This document shows, piece by piece, positions 27,019-35,468 of a stretch of 64,000 nucleotides of DNA. How positions within the stretch are numbered: the stretch's first letter is position 1; each line of letters begins with the position of its first letter. The DNA is from Bradyrhizobium sediminis (GTDB lineage Bacteria; Pseudomonadota; Alphaproteobacteria; Rhizobiales; Xanthobacteraceae), in NCBI RefSeq assembly GCF_018736105.1, contig NZ_CP076135.1, positions 4,586,001-4,650,000 on the forward strand, given 5' to 3'. Under the pieces are notes generated by a model. That model did no database searches and had not been told where the DNA came from. It worked only from the letters and a program-made list of their open reading frames with translations. Made by a program: the position numbers and the translations under genes.

Positions 27019-28830
27019 ATGCCCGTCCGCCAGCTCCCCGAACAGATCGTCAACCGCATCGCCGCCGGCGAAGTGGTCGAACGCCCCGCCAGCGTGGTCA
27101 AGGAACTGGTGGAAAACGCCATCGACGCCGGCGCCAGCCGGATCGACATCTTCACCGACGGCGGCGGCAGGCGGCGGATCGGCATCACCGACGACGGCAG
27201 CGGCATGACCCATGGCGATCTGGCGCTTGCGGTCGATCGCCACGCCACCTCCAAGCTCGACGACGAGGACCTGTTGCGGATCCGCACGCTGGGATTTCGC
27301 GGCGAGGCGCTGCCTTCGATCGGCGCGGTGGCGAAGCTCGGCATCACCACGCGCCACGCATCGGAACCGCATGCCTGGTCGCTGTCGGTCGAAGGCGGCG
27401 TCAAATCCGGCATCATGCCGGCGGCGCTGAGCCAGGGCACCCGGGTCGAGGTCAGCGATCTCTTCTATGCGACGCCGGCGCGGCTGAAGTTCCTCAAGAC
27501 CGACCGCACCGAAGCCGAAGCGATCCGCGAAGTCGTGCGCCGCCTCGCCATGGCGCGGCCCGACATCGCCTTCACGCTGGCCGGCGAGGAGCGCGCGCCG
27601 GTGACCTGGGCCGCGGCCCTGCCCGGCTCTGCCGGTCGGCTGACGAGGCTCGGCGATATCCTGGGCGCCGATTTTCGAAGCTGCGCCATCGAGGTGCGCA
27701 GCGAGCGCGAAGGCGTGGTGGTCGAAGGCTTTGCCGCCGCCCCCTCGCTGACCCGCGCCAACGCGCTCGGGCAATATCTGTTCGTCAACGGCCGCCCGGT
27801 GCGCGACAAGCTCATTATCGGCGCGGTACGCGCGGCCTATTCCGACTATCTGCCGCGCGACCGCCATCCGGTCGTGGCGCTGTTCGTGACGCTGGAACCG
27901 CAGGAGGTCGACGCCAATGTGCATCCGGCCAAGACCGAAGTCCGGTTCCGCAATGCCGGCTTGGTCCGCGCGCTGATCGTGCACGCGCTGAAGGAAGGGC
28001 TTGCCCGCGAAGGCAGGCGCACCGCCGCCAACAGCGATGGCGCGGCGCTGGCCTCGTTCCGCCCGTCGTTCGCGCCGCGTCCCGGCAATTGGGACTGGCG
28101 TCGCTCGCCGGCCTATCCGGTCCGCCCGGTGCCGGGCTTCGAAGGCTCGGCGGCGCCCGCGTTCGCCGAACCGGGACAGGCCGCGTTCGATGTCGGCACG
28201 CCGATGGCGGACGTGCGCTTTCAGGAGCAGCCGTCCGCCGATCTGCTCGACCGTCCGCTGGGCGCGGCGCGGACGCAGATTCACGAGACCTATATCGTGT
28301 CGCAGACCCGCGACGGCCTCGTGGTGGTGGATCAGCATGCCGCGCATGAACGCATCGTCTATGAAAGGCTCAAGGCGTCGCTGGCGCGCAGCGGCGTGCA
28401 GCGCCAGATCCTCTTGATCCCGGAAATCGTCGAACTCGACGAAGCGACCGTCGAGCGGCTGCTCAATCGCGCCGACGAACTGGCGTCGTTCGGGTTGGCG
28501 ATCGAATCCTTCGGGCCCGGCGCGGTCGCGGTGCGCGAGACGCCATCGCTGCTCGGCAAGACCAATGCCGCAGCCTTGCTGCGCGATCTCGCCGAACACA
28601 TGGCCGAATGGGACGAGTCGCTGCCGCTGGAGCGTCGGCTGATGCACGTCGCCGCCACCATGGCCTGCCATGGCTCGGTGCGCGCCGGCCGCATCCTCAA
28701 GCCGGAGGAGATGAACGCGCTGTTGCGCGAGATGGAAGACACGCCGAATTCCGGCCAGTGCAATCACGGCCGGCCGACTTACGTGGAATTGAAACTTTCG
28801 GATATCGAGAAGCTGTTCGGGAGGAGATGA
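27019..28830 (+). CDS. mutL: DNA mismatch repair protein MutL
   Basis: A 603-aa GHKL ATPase coordinating mismatch repair. N-terminal motifs are VVKELVENAIDAGA, DDGSGM and TLGFRGEALPSIG. The C-terminal part has the metal-dependent endonuclease motif DQHA-x2-E-x4-E as VDQHAAHERIVYE (Asp438), with the accessory MACHGSVRAG and GQCNHGRPT motifs. This is the nicking type used where MutH is absent. The proline-rich linker is about 330-400. Confidence 0.96.
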   Translation: MPVRQLPEQIVNRIAAGEVVERPASVVKELVENAIDAGASRIDIFTDGGGRRRIGITDDGSGMTHGDLALAVDRHATSKLDDEDLLRIRTLGFRGEALPSIGAVAKLGITTRHASEPHAWSLSVEGGVKSGIMPAALSQGTRVEVSDLFYATPARLKFLKTDRTEAEAIREVVRRLAMARPDIAFTLAGEERAPVTWAAALPGSAGRLTRLGDILGADFRSCAIEVRSEREGVVVEGFAAAPSLTRANALGQYLFVNGRPVRDKLIIGAVRAAYSDYLPRDRHPVVALFVTLEPQEVDANVHPAKTEVRFRNAGLVRALIVHALKEGLAREGRRTAANSDGAALASFRPSFAPRPGNWDWRRSPAYPVRPVPGFEGSAAPAFAEPGQAAFDVGTPMADVRFQEQPSADLLDRPLGAARTQIHETYIVSQTRDGLVVVDQHAAHERIVYERLKASLARSGVQRQILLIPEIVELDEATVERLLNRADELASFGLAIESFGPGAVAVRETPSLLGKTNAAALLRDLAEHMAEWDESLPLERRLMHVAATMACHGSVRAGRILKPEEMNALLREMEDTPNSGQCNHGRPTYVELKLSDIEKLFGRR

Positions 28831-28854
28831 GGCGGGACGCTGCCGCATTCTCCG

Positions 28855-28961
28855 CCGTCATCGCCCGGCTTGACCGGGCGACCCAGTACGCCGCGCCGTT
28901 CTTGATAAACCATCGATGCCTCTGGAATACTGGATCCCCCGCCTTCGCGGGGGACGACGAG
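28855..28961. repeat. Palindromic intergenic repeat between mutL and rsmD
   Basis: CCGTCATCGCCCGGCTTGACCGGGCGAC...CCAGTA at the left and TACTGGATCCCCCGCCTTCGCGGGGGACGACG at the right form a composite of two internal hairpins. It lies between convergent genes. From memory, this style of repeat is frequent in Bradyrhizobium. Confidence 0.65.
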
Positions 28962-28984
28962 TTAGGGTTGGGCGGGCCACGTAA

Positions 28985-29539
28985 TCACTGCGCCCGCAAA
29001 AACGTAAACTCGGTATCGTCATACGCCCGCCGCTCCAGCTCCTCGAAGCCATCCGGCGCTGCGAACGCGGCATCCCTGGCCTCTTCCACCACCAGGAGCG
29101 CACCCGGCGTCAGCCAGCCGCCGTCGCGCAGTGAGGCCAGCGCCTTCTCGGCCAGTTTCATGCGATAGGGCGGATCGACGAATACCAGCGAGAACGGTTC
29201 CATGGGATGCGCGGGGCCGAGATTGCTGGCGTCGCGGCGGTAGACCTTGGTGACGCCGCCCAGGCCCAGCGCCTCGACATTGTTGCGCAGCAGCGCCCTC
29301 GCCTCGGCGCCGTTGTCGACGAACAGCGCGAACTTCGCCCCGCGCGAGATCGCCTCGATGCCGAGCGCGCCGGTGCCGGCGAACAGGTCGAGCACGCGCG
29401 CGTCCGCGATCGGGTCGTCATAGGCGTGGATCAGGATGTTGAACAGCGACTCGCGCAAGCGGTCCGCCGTGGGGCGGATGTCGCGCGAGGCCGGCGACGC
29501 GAGATTGCGGCCCTTCAATCGCCCACCGACGACGCGCAT
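28985..29539 (-). CDS. rsmD: 16S rRNA (guanine(966)-N2)-methyltransferase
   Basis: A 184-aa methyltransferase for G966 in the 30S head. Landmarks are the start MRVVGGRLKGRNL, RPTADRLRESLFNIL, the SAM site VLDLFAGTGALGIEA and motif IV FVDPPYR. It follows the pseudouridine synthase gene on the minus strand by 6 bases, so the two are one transcription unit, both acting on rRNA. Confidence 0.95.
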   Translation of the reverse strand: MRVVGGRLKGRNLASPASRDIRPTADRLRESLFNILIHAYDDPIADARVLDLFAGTGALGIEAISRGAKFALFVDNGAEARALLRNNVEALGLGGVTKVYRRDASNLGPAHPMEPFSLVFVDPPYRMKLAEKALASLRDGGWLTPGALLVVEEARDAAFAAPDGFEELERRAYDDTEFTFLRAQ

Positions 29540-29545
29540 CGAGCG

Positions 29546-31693
29546 TCACTCGTCCAGCGGCTTGATGTCGCGCTTGCCGTGATAGCCGCGCTTCGGACGG
29601 CGCGGCGGACCATAGCCGCTGGCTTCTTCCTCGTTGCGGGCGCGGGCTTCCTCGCTGCCGGTGCGCTGCACCAGCACGCGGCGGCCCTTGCGGTCGGCGA
29701 TCAGGGCGCTCTTGCCGGCCGGCTTGAACGGCTTCTTGCCGCGCGGCGCGCTATCGCCGCCGGCATCTTCGATCGCTTCACCCGGCATCGGCCGGTTGAA
29801 ATCCGCGCCTGCGAGTTCGGCAATCTTTTCGCCGAGCTGTTCGCGCAGCACGCGGGTCTTGACCTCCTCGACCTGGCCTTCCTCGAGTTCGCCGAGCTGG
29901 AACGGACCGTAGGACACCCGGATCAGCCGGTTCACCTCGAGCCCGAGATGCGCCATGACGTTGCGCACTTCACGGTTCTTGCCTTCGCGGATCGCGAACA
30001 CCAGCCAGACATTGGCGCCCTGGTCGCGCTCCAGCGTCGCATCGATCGGGCCATACTTGACGCCGTCGACCTCGACACCCTTTTTCAGTTCGTCGAGCTG
30101 CGCCTGCGTTACTTCGCCATGGGCGCGGACACGATAGCGCCGCAGCCAGCCGGTGTCGGGCAGTTCGAGCGCACGCGCCAGCCCGCCGTCATTGGTCAGC
30201 AGCAACAGGCCCTCGGTGTTGAAATCGAGCCGGCCGATCGAGATCAGCCGCGGCAGCCCTTCCGGCAGATGGTCGAACACCGTCGGCCGTCCTTCGGGGT
30301 CGGCATGGGTGGTCATCAAGCCGCGCGGCTTGTGATACAGGAACAGCCGGGTGCGCTCGCGCGGCGGCAATGGCTTGCCGTCGACGGTGATGACGTCGTT
30401 GGCGGTGACGTCCAGCGCCGGCGAATTGATGATGCGGCCGTTGACGGTGACGCGGCCCTGCACGATCCACTCCTCGGCGTCGCGGCGCGAGGCAAGGCCG
30501 GCGCGCGACAACACCTTGGCGATGCGCTCGCCGGATTTCTTTTCGCGCGGCGGCCGGGCGGCGCGTTTCTCGAACTCGGGCTTGCGCTCACGATAGGCGC
30601 CGCGGCCGCCGAAGGCCGGGCGCTTGGCAAACACCTTGCTGTCGTCCTCGTTGTCGCGGCGCGGCCTTTCGCCTGAGGTCTCGCTGCGCGGATGCTCCTG
30701 CCAGGAACTGCCGCCCTCGCGATCCCGACGCGGCCGATCGAATTTCGGCCGGTCCTCGCGGGGACGGTCGAATTTCGGACGCTCGCGAAACGGACGATCG
30801 CCCTGGGGACGATCCCCGTGGGGGCGATCCTCGCGCGGACGCGAAAACCGCGGACGTTCATCGCCGCCACGATCCTCGCGCGGCTTGTCGTAACGGGGCT
30901 TGTCGAATTTCGGTCGATCGAAATTGCGCGCGCCATCGCGGGGCGGACGGGAATTGCGGCCGGCATGGTCGGGCGAACTGGCGTCGCGCTTCTGCCAGGG
31001 CTTGGACTCGCCATGCGCCGGACGGTCGCCAAAATCCTTGCGCGGACCGCGATCACCAGGGCCGCTATGGCGGTCCCGGGGCGCACCGCGGGAGAATTTC
31101 TTGTCGCCGCCGAATTTCCGCTCGGGCCGGTCGCCGCGGGGACGATCGCCATCGCGCGACGGACGCGCGCTGTAGGGGCGATCGCCCTGCGGTCTGTCGC
31201 CACGCGGCGTGTAGGGTCGCTTCTCGCCGCCTCCCTCTCGCGGAGTATAGGGCTTCTTGTCGCCGAATTTGCGGTCGGAAAAACGTCCAGCCGGACGCGC
31301 ATCGCCGCGTTCGCTGCGGGGGGTATAGGGACGCTTCTCGCCACCGCGGTCGTCGCTGCGGGGACGGTCATCCCGGTTGAAACGCTGCGGACGATCGCCG
31401 AACGGCCGGTCGCCGCGGGGACGCGGGGCGTCACCGTAGTCGCGGCGCGGAGCGTCGCCGTCGCGCTTGCCGGCGTAGGGTTTGCCGGCCCCCGCATAGG
31501 GCTTCTTGCCGTAGGATTTCTCACCGTCGGACTTGCCGGCATAGGGGCGCCGCTCGCCCTCGCTCTTGCCGGCAAAGCCGCGCTTGGCGAACTTCTTCTC
31601 GGGTCCCCGGGCGGCGCCGGAGCGGCCCTTGCCGCCGGAGGGACGATCGCGCCGACCGCGGGAATCGTTGTTTTTATCGTTGTCGCGGGGCAT
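29546..31693 (-). CDS. rRNA pseudouridine synthase (RluB/RsuA family) with long disordered N-terminal extension
   Basis: A 715-aa protein. Residues about 1-390 are low-complexity, rich in Arg, Asp, Gly and Pro, built of loose repeats such as GDRPFGDRP, PKFDRPREDR and PYTPRG. An S4 RNA-binding domain (about 392-445, ERIAKVLSRAGLASRRDAE) and the synthase domain follow, with catalytic Asp490 in GRLDFNTEGLLLLTNDG. The catalytic part alone (about 270 aa plus) is the normal RsuA/RluB size. It isomerises a uridine in rRNA, probably 23S. The start at 31693 follows a GAGAG. Upstream starts are unlikely. Confidence 0.9.
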   Translation of the reverse strand: MPRDNDKNNDSRGRRDRPSGGKGRSGAARGPEKKFAKRGFAGKSEGERRPYAGKSDGEKSYGKKPYAGAGKPYAGKRDGDAPRRDYGDAPRPRGDRPFGDRPQRFNRDDRPRSDDRGGEKRPYTPRSERGDARPAGRFSDRKFGDKKPYTPREGGGEKRPYTPRGDRPQGDRPYSARPSRDGDRPRGDRPERKFGGDKKFSRGAPRDRHSGPGDRGPRKDFGDRPAHGESKPWQKRDASSPDHAGRNSRPPRDGARNFDRPKFDKPRYDKPREDRGGDERPRFSRPREDRPHGDRPQGDRPFRERPKFDRPREDRPKFDRPRRDREGGSSWQEHPRSETSGERPRRDNEDDSKVFAKRPAFGGRGAYRERKPEFEKRAARPPREKKSGERIAKVLSRAGLASRRDAEEWIVQGRVTVNGRIINSPALDVTANDVITVDGKPLPPRERTRLFLYHKPRGLMTTHADPEGRPTVFDHLPEGLPRLISIGRLDFNTEGLLLLTNDGGLARALELPDTGWLRRYRVRAHGEVTQAQLDELKKGVEVDGVKYGPIDATLERDQGANVWLVFAIREGKNREVRNVMAHLGLEVNRLIRVSYGPFQLGELEEGQVEEVKTRVLREQLGEKIAELAGADFNRPMPGEAIEDAGGDSAPRGKKPFKPAGKSALIADRKGRRVLVQRTGSEEARARNEEEASGYGPPRRPKRGYHGKRDIKPLDE

Positions 31694-31845
31694 GAATGTC
31701 TCTCGTGTCCAAATGAAATGGCGATCAGGCGGATGTGGACGGGCTGTCATAGCGATCACGCGCGCGCACTTGGCTCAAGGCGCATTCTCACGCAAAACCG
31801 GCATCCACTTTTGCTGAATGTGCATCTAGTAGCAGGTTTCTTCCA

Positions 31846-32304
31846 ATGATACGAGGCATGACCGCCCCTTCTTTCATGGATTTGGCGCTTAAAACGGCCA
31901 AAAACGCCGGAAAAGCCGGCGAAGTCCCGATCGGATGCGTGATCGTGCGGGGTTTCGAGGTCATCGCCGCCGCCGGCAACCGCACCCTGACCGACCGCGA
32001 TCCGACCGCGCATGCCGAAATACTGGCGCTCCGGCAAGCCGCCGAGGCGATCGGCACCGAGCGGCTGGTCGATTGCGACCTCTACGTCACGCTGGAGCCC
32101 TGCACGATGTGCGCGGCCGCGATCTCGTTTGCGCGGATCCGGCGGCTCTATTACGGCGCGGCCGATCCCAAGGGCGGCGCGGTCGACTCCGGCGTGCGGT
32201 TCTTCTCGTCTCCGACCTGTCATCATGTGCCGCAGGTTTATTCCGCCGTCGGCGAGACCGAAGCAGCGGCGTTGTTGAAGGAGTTCTTCAAGGTACGAAG
32301 GTGA
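31846..32304 (+). CDS. tadA: tRNA-specific adenosine deaminase
   Basis: A 152-aa zinc deaminase converting A34 to inosine in tRNA-Arg(ACG). The zinc site is TAHAEI (His56, Glu58) and PCTMCAAA (Cys86, Cys89). The length matches TadA. Two starts are possible, 31846 (CAGG 9 bases upstream) and 31858 (GAGG too close); the first is given. It is divergent from the pseudouridine synthase, about 150 bases apart. Confidence 0.94.
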   Translation: MIRGMTAPSFMDLALKTAKNAGKAGEVPIGCVIVRGFEVIAAAGNRTLTDRDPTAHAEILALRQAAEAIGTERLVDCDLYVTLEPCTMCAAAISFARIRRLYYGAADPKGGAVDSGVRFFSSPTCHHVPQVYSAVGETEAAALLKEFFKVRR

Positions 32305-32307
32305 TAA

Positions 32308-32442
32308 CCCTCATCCTGAGGAGCGCGCACCGCGCGCGTCTCGAAGGATGAACGCCCGCCCTCGCCCTTCGAGACGCATCGCGGAGCCTGTCATCGGGCG
32401 CGCATTCGCGCGACCCGTTGGCGATGCTCCTCAGGGTGAGGG
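32308..32442 (-). repeat. Dispersed palindromic repeat (inverted copy of the 17001-17080 module)
   Basis: The left part reads CCTCATCCTGAGGAGC...GTCTCGAAGGATG and the right part CCTTCGAGACGCATCGCGGAGCC...GGCGATGCTCCTCAGGGTGAGG, so the whole can fold on itself. About 65 bases of the right part are the exact inverse of 17015-17080. It separates convergent tadA and the dehalogenase gene. Confidence 0.8.
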
Positions 32443-32444
32443 CT

Positions 32445-33356
32445 CTAGCCTACCCCCGCCAGAAAAAACTCCCGCAGCGCCCTCGCCGTCGCGTCCGGAT
32501 TCTCCTCCGTCAAAAAATGCCCGCTGTCGACCGGCGCGCCCGACACATCGGTCGCCCAGGTCCTCCAGGTGTCGAGCGGCGTCGCGGCCGCGCTGGCGAC
32601 GCCAGCATCGCCCCACAGCGCCAGCATCGGGATGGTAATCTTCTTGCCGGCGTCGCGATCTCTCTTGTCGATCTCGAAATCGGCATAGGCCCCGGCGCGG
32701 TAATCCTCGCACATCGCATGCACGCGCGAGGGATCGCGGAACGGCGCGAGATAGTGCTGCAGCGCGCGCGGATCGATGGCGTCGAGATCCTTCGACTTGG
32801 TCTGGCTCGCCATCTTCTGCCTGAGGAAGAAATCCGGATTGCCGCCGATCAAGGTCTCCGGCAGCGGAAACGGCTGCGCCAGGAAGGTCCAGTGATAGAT
32901 CTTCAGCGCATAGAGCCGGTTCATCCGTTCCCAGTAGTTGAAGGTCGGCAGGATATCGAGCACCGCCAGCCGCGACAGCCGGCCGGGATGATCGAGCGCG
33001 AGACGATAGGCGACGCGGCCGCCGCGATCATGCCCCGCCAGCGCAAAATGCACATGGCCGAGCTGCTCCATCGCCTCGACCATGGTCTGCGCCATCGTAC
33101 GTTTGGTGTAGGGCGTGTGGTCCTTGTCGCTCTCGGGCATGTCCGACCAGCCATAGCCCGGCAGGTCGGCGATGATCAGCGTGAATTTGTCCGCAAGCTG
33201 CGGCGCGACGCGGTGCCACATCACATGCGTTTCGGAGAAGCCGTGCAGCAACAGCAGCGGCGGCCCCTTGCCGCCGACGCGCGCAAAGATGCGGCCCGCG
33301 CTGGTGTTGATCCATTCGGAAGCATAGCCGGGAAACAGATCGGCGAGATCGGGCAT
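32445..33356 (-). CDS. Fluoroacetate dehalogenase-type alpha/beta hydrolase
   Basis: A 303-aa alpha/beta hydrolase that I recognise as a close homologue of R. palustris fluoroacetate dehalogenase RPA1163. Every catalytic position falls at the same number: nucleophile Asp110 in AGHDRGGR, carboxylate-binding Arg111 and Arg114, acid Asp134 (AVLDILP), base His280 (DSGHF), and the halide pocket His155, Trp156 and Tyr219. These enzymes hydrolyse the C-F bond of fluoroacetate to glycolate. Residue 185, a Trp lining the RPA1163 pocket as I recall, is Gln here, so specificity may differ. It is divergent from the acyl-CoA dehydrogenase gene across 131 bases. No signal peptide: cytoplasmic. Confidence 0.87.
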   Translation of the reverse strand: MPDLADLFPGYASEWINTSAGRIFARVGGKGPPLLLLHGFSETHVMWHRVAPQLADKFTLIIADLPGYGWSDMPESDKDHTPYTKRTMAQTMVEAMEQLGHVHFALAGHDRGGRVAYRLALDHPGRLSRLAVLDILPTFNYWERMNRLYALKIYHWTFLAQPFPLPETLIGGNPDFFLRQKMASQTKSKDLDAIDPRALQHYLAPFRDPSRVHAMCEDYRAGAYADFEIDKRDRDAGKKITIPMLALWGDAGVASAAATPLDTWRTWATDVSGAPVDSGHFLTEENPDATARALREFFLAGVG

Positions 33357-33487
33357 CAGGCTGGCACTCCTTCGCGGCTGACGACGGCACCTGCTTCAAA
33401 CTTTGTTTGCCGTTGCCGCTGGCTGCCCCGGGATATATGCCATCGCCCAAGCCCGACCAACAATAAACCAGCACGAGGAAACTTCCG

Positions 33488-34720
33488 ATGTCGATCGATT
33501 TCGAAATCCCGGCAGAAGCCAAGGCGATCCGCGAGAAAGTCCGTAAATGGGTGCAGGACGAATGCATCCCCGCGGAAAAGGAACTGGACACCAAGCCGCT
33601 CGCCGAAGTGCTGGGCCCGCTGCGGGCAAAGGCACGCGCGCAGGGCTTGTGGTGTCCGTGGGTGCCGAAGGAATATGGCGGCATGGGTCTCGGCCCGCTC
33701 GCCAACGCGCTGGTACAGATGGAGCTCGGTGAGAGCATGCTCGGCGCGCTCTCGATGAACACGCAGGGGCCCGACGACGCCTCGATGATGACGATCCTCG
33801 CCCACGGCACGGAATATCAGAAGGAAAAGTTCCTCAAGCCGCTGCTCAACGGCGACAAGCGCATCTGCTTCTCGATGACGGAAAAAGCCGCCGGCGCCGA
33901 CGCCACGGGCATGCAGACCACGGCGGTGAAGGACGGCAACGAGAACTACATCCTCAACGGCGAAAAATGGTTCTCGTCCTCCGCCAGCGTTGCCGACATG
34001 GCGCTGGTGATAGCCAGAACCGATCCGAACGCGCCGCGCCACAAGCAACATTCGACCTTCATCGTCGAACTGCCGAATCCCGGCTACAAGATCAAGCGCA
34101 ACGTGGCGAACATGGCGATCGAGGGTCCGCATGACGACATCCTGCACGGCGGCCACTCCGAGATCGAAATCAGGGATCTGAAGGTGCCGGCCGACAATTT
34201 GCTCGGCGGCGAAGGCAACGGCTTCAACATGGGCCAGCACCGCCTCGCCTACGGCAGGCTTCGCCATGGCATGCACAACGTCGCCAAGGCGCAGCGCGCG
34301 CTCGACATGGCGGCCGCGCATGTGACGAAGCGCTCGACCTTCGGCCAGCTGCTGGCCGACCGCCAGGCGGTGCAGTTCATGCTCGCCGATTGCGCCAGCG
34401 AACTCTATATCGGGCGGCTGATGCTGCTGCACATCGCCTATAAGGCGGAAAAGGGCCTGGACATCAGGCAGGAAAACTCGATCGCGAAGATCTTCCATGC
34501 CCATATGGTGCACAAGGTGATCGACACCGCGATCCAGCTCCACGGCGCCCTCGGCTTCAGCCAGGATACGCCGCTGGCCAAATGGTACACCCAGGTGCGC
34601 TCGCAGCGGCTGGTCGACGGTCCGGACGAAGTGCACAAGTGGAAGATCGGCAAGAACGTCATCAAGGCGTTCCGCGAGCACGGCACCACGGCGAGCGCCG
34701 CGGGCGGCGACTTGCTCTGA
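33488..34720 (+). CDS. Acyl-CoA dehydrogenase family protein (ACAD10/11-like)
   Basis: A 410-aa flavoprotein of the acyl-CoA dehydrogenase family. Seen are CFSMTEKAAGADATGM (FAD/substrate loop, equivalent to FAMTEP), NGEKWFSSSAS, QHRLAYGRLRHGM, FGQLLADRQAVQ and the C-terminal QLHGALGFSQDTPLAKWYTQVRS, split here as separate motifs. At the position of the MCAD base Glu376 (YEGT) it has Asp377 (VDGPDEVHK), as in the ACAD10/ACAD11 group. The probable role is alpha,beta-desaturation of an unusual acyl-CoA. Its start is divergent from the dehalogenase gene, with which it may share control. Confidence 0.87.
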   Translation: MSIDFEIPAEAKAIREKVRKWVQDECIPAEKELDTKPLAEVLGPLRAKARAQGLWCPWVPKEYGGMGLGPLANALVQMELGESMLGALSMNTQGPDDASMMTILAHGTEYQKEKFLKPLLNGDKRICFSMTEKAAGADATGMQTTAVKDGNENYILNGEKWFSSSASVADMALVIARTDPNAPRHKQHSTFIVELPNPGYKIKRNVANMAIEGPHDDILHGGHSEIEIRDLKVPADNLLGGEGNGFNMGQHRLAYGRLRHGMHNVAKAQRALDMAAAHVTKRSTFGQLLADRQAVQFMLADCASELYIGRLMLLHIAYKAEKGLDIRQENSIAKIFHAHMVHKVIDTAIQLHGALGFSQDTPLAKWYTQVRSQRLVDGPDEVHKWKIGKNVIKAFREHGTTASAAGGDLL

Positions 34721-34735
34721 ACGCAATGACGGCCG

Positions 34736-34818
34736 CATCCTGAGGAGCGCGCTCTCGAAGGATGGGGCCGCCTCGCCCTTCGAGACGCATCGCTGCGCGA
34801 TGCTCCTCAGGGTGAGGG
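34736..34818. repeat. Dispersed palindromic repeat, short copy
   Basis: CATCCTGAGGAGCGCGCTCTCGAAGGATGGGG at the left and CCTTCGAGACGCATCGCTGCGCGATGCTCCTCAGGGTGAGG at the right are inverse arms. It is the same family as 17001-17080 and 32308-32442, without the CAACGGGT/GATGACAGG core. Confidence 0.8.
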
Positions 34819-34849
34819 CGAAAGCCCGCGCGTGACAAATTTGCTAGTA

Positions 34850-35340
34850 TCGGCATCTTGTTTCGCAAACACGGGTTCGCGTTCTCGCCGCATGATTGGC
34901 GCGAGGTTTTCGGTAAACGTCACGCCCGCCTGAAATCGGAGGGCGCAGGGAAGACCGGGTGCGCGCTGCACCCGCGGTCTCGCATGCAAATGCACATAGA
35001 GAACACGCACACGAGCATACAGGTTCAGCGGAGGCAATCCGGCCTTCCCTGCGCAATGGTTTTACGGCTTATAGCGCGCTCTCCCCGGTGACCGGGCTTT
35101 CTTGCCACCGTCGCCCGCGCTCCTTAGCGCGAACTTGACACCAGCGTCGGGGTGTCAGGACCACACGACTTCACCGTCCGCGTCCACACCGTTCGTCAAA
35201 GGCGCATCCGCGTCCATCGCATCCCACCGCGCGTTTCGTGACGATCGCGAGCCGCCCCTCTTGTCGGGTGAGACGGGCGAATCGTTAGTGCTGATTTGCC
35301 CGACGGGTTAAGCGAAATCTTGCCCGTCGGGTTGTTTTGC
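34850..35340 (+). repeat. ~480-bp structured non-coding repeat element, terminator-like 3' end
   Basis: No credible gene. Several inverted repeats are visible: GCGCAGGGAAGACCGG (34943-34958) with CCGGCCTTCCCTGCGC (35039-35054), 15 of 16 pairs; GGGTGC/GCACCC inside it; TGACACC (35136-35142) with GGTGTCA (35151-35157); and CCCGACGGG (35299-35307) with CCCGTCGGG (35323-35331) followed by TTGTTTT, which looks like a rho-independent terminator on the plus strand. From memory, nearly identical blocks occur in many copies in Bradyrhizobium and relatives, where short frames inside them are annotated as spurious proteins. It may be a multicopy RNA or a non-autonomous mobile element. Confidence 0.65.
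35299..35338 (+). terminator. Terminator-like hairpin closing the ~480-bp element
   Basis: A 9-bp stem CCCGACGGG / CCCGTCGGG with a 15-base loop is followed by TTGTTTT. The long loop lowers confidence. No plus-strand gene ends here, so if real it would end a non-coding transcript. Confidence 0.45.
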
Positions 35341-35357
35341 CGCACCAGCAACCACCG

Positions 35358-35452
35358 ACCTCATCCTGAGGAGCCGCGCGTCTTCGCGGCGTCTCGAAGG
35401 ATGGGGCCGCCCTCGCCCGACGCGCGCAAGAGCGCGCTCCTCAGCGTGAGGA
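35358..35452. repeat. Dispersed palindromic repeat, short copy
   Basis: ACCTCATCCTGAGGAGCCGCGCGTC...GTCTCGAAGGATGGGGCCGCCCTCGCCC at the left is followed by CGCGCAAGAGCGCGCTCCTCAGCGTGAGG at the right. It is the same family as 34736-34818, with a small internal GCGCG hairpin. It lies just downstream of purD. Confidence 0.75.
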
Positions 35453-35468
35453 CGGAAGATAGAGCGCG

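Noticed and set aside
30692..31849. 385-codon plus-strand frame opposite the pseudouridine synthase extension
   Set aside because: Its Ala/Gly/Val/Arg repeats mirror the Arg/Asp/Gly/Pro repeats of the real gene; no start signal or homologue.
34844..35056. 70-77 codon frames in the 34850-35340 block
   Set aside because: They lie in a repeated structured element and match frames I recall as spurious annotations in many genomes.
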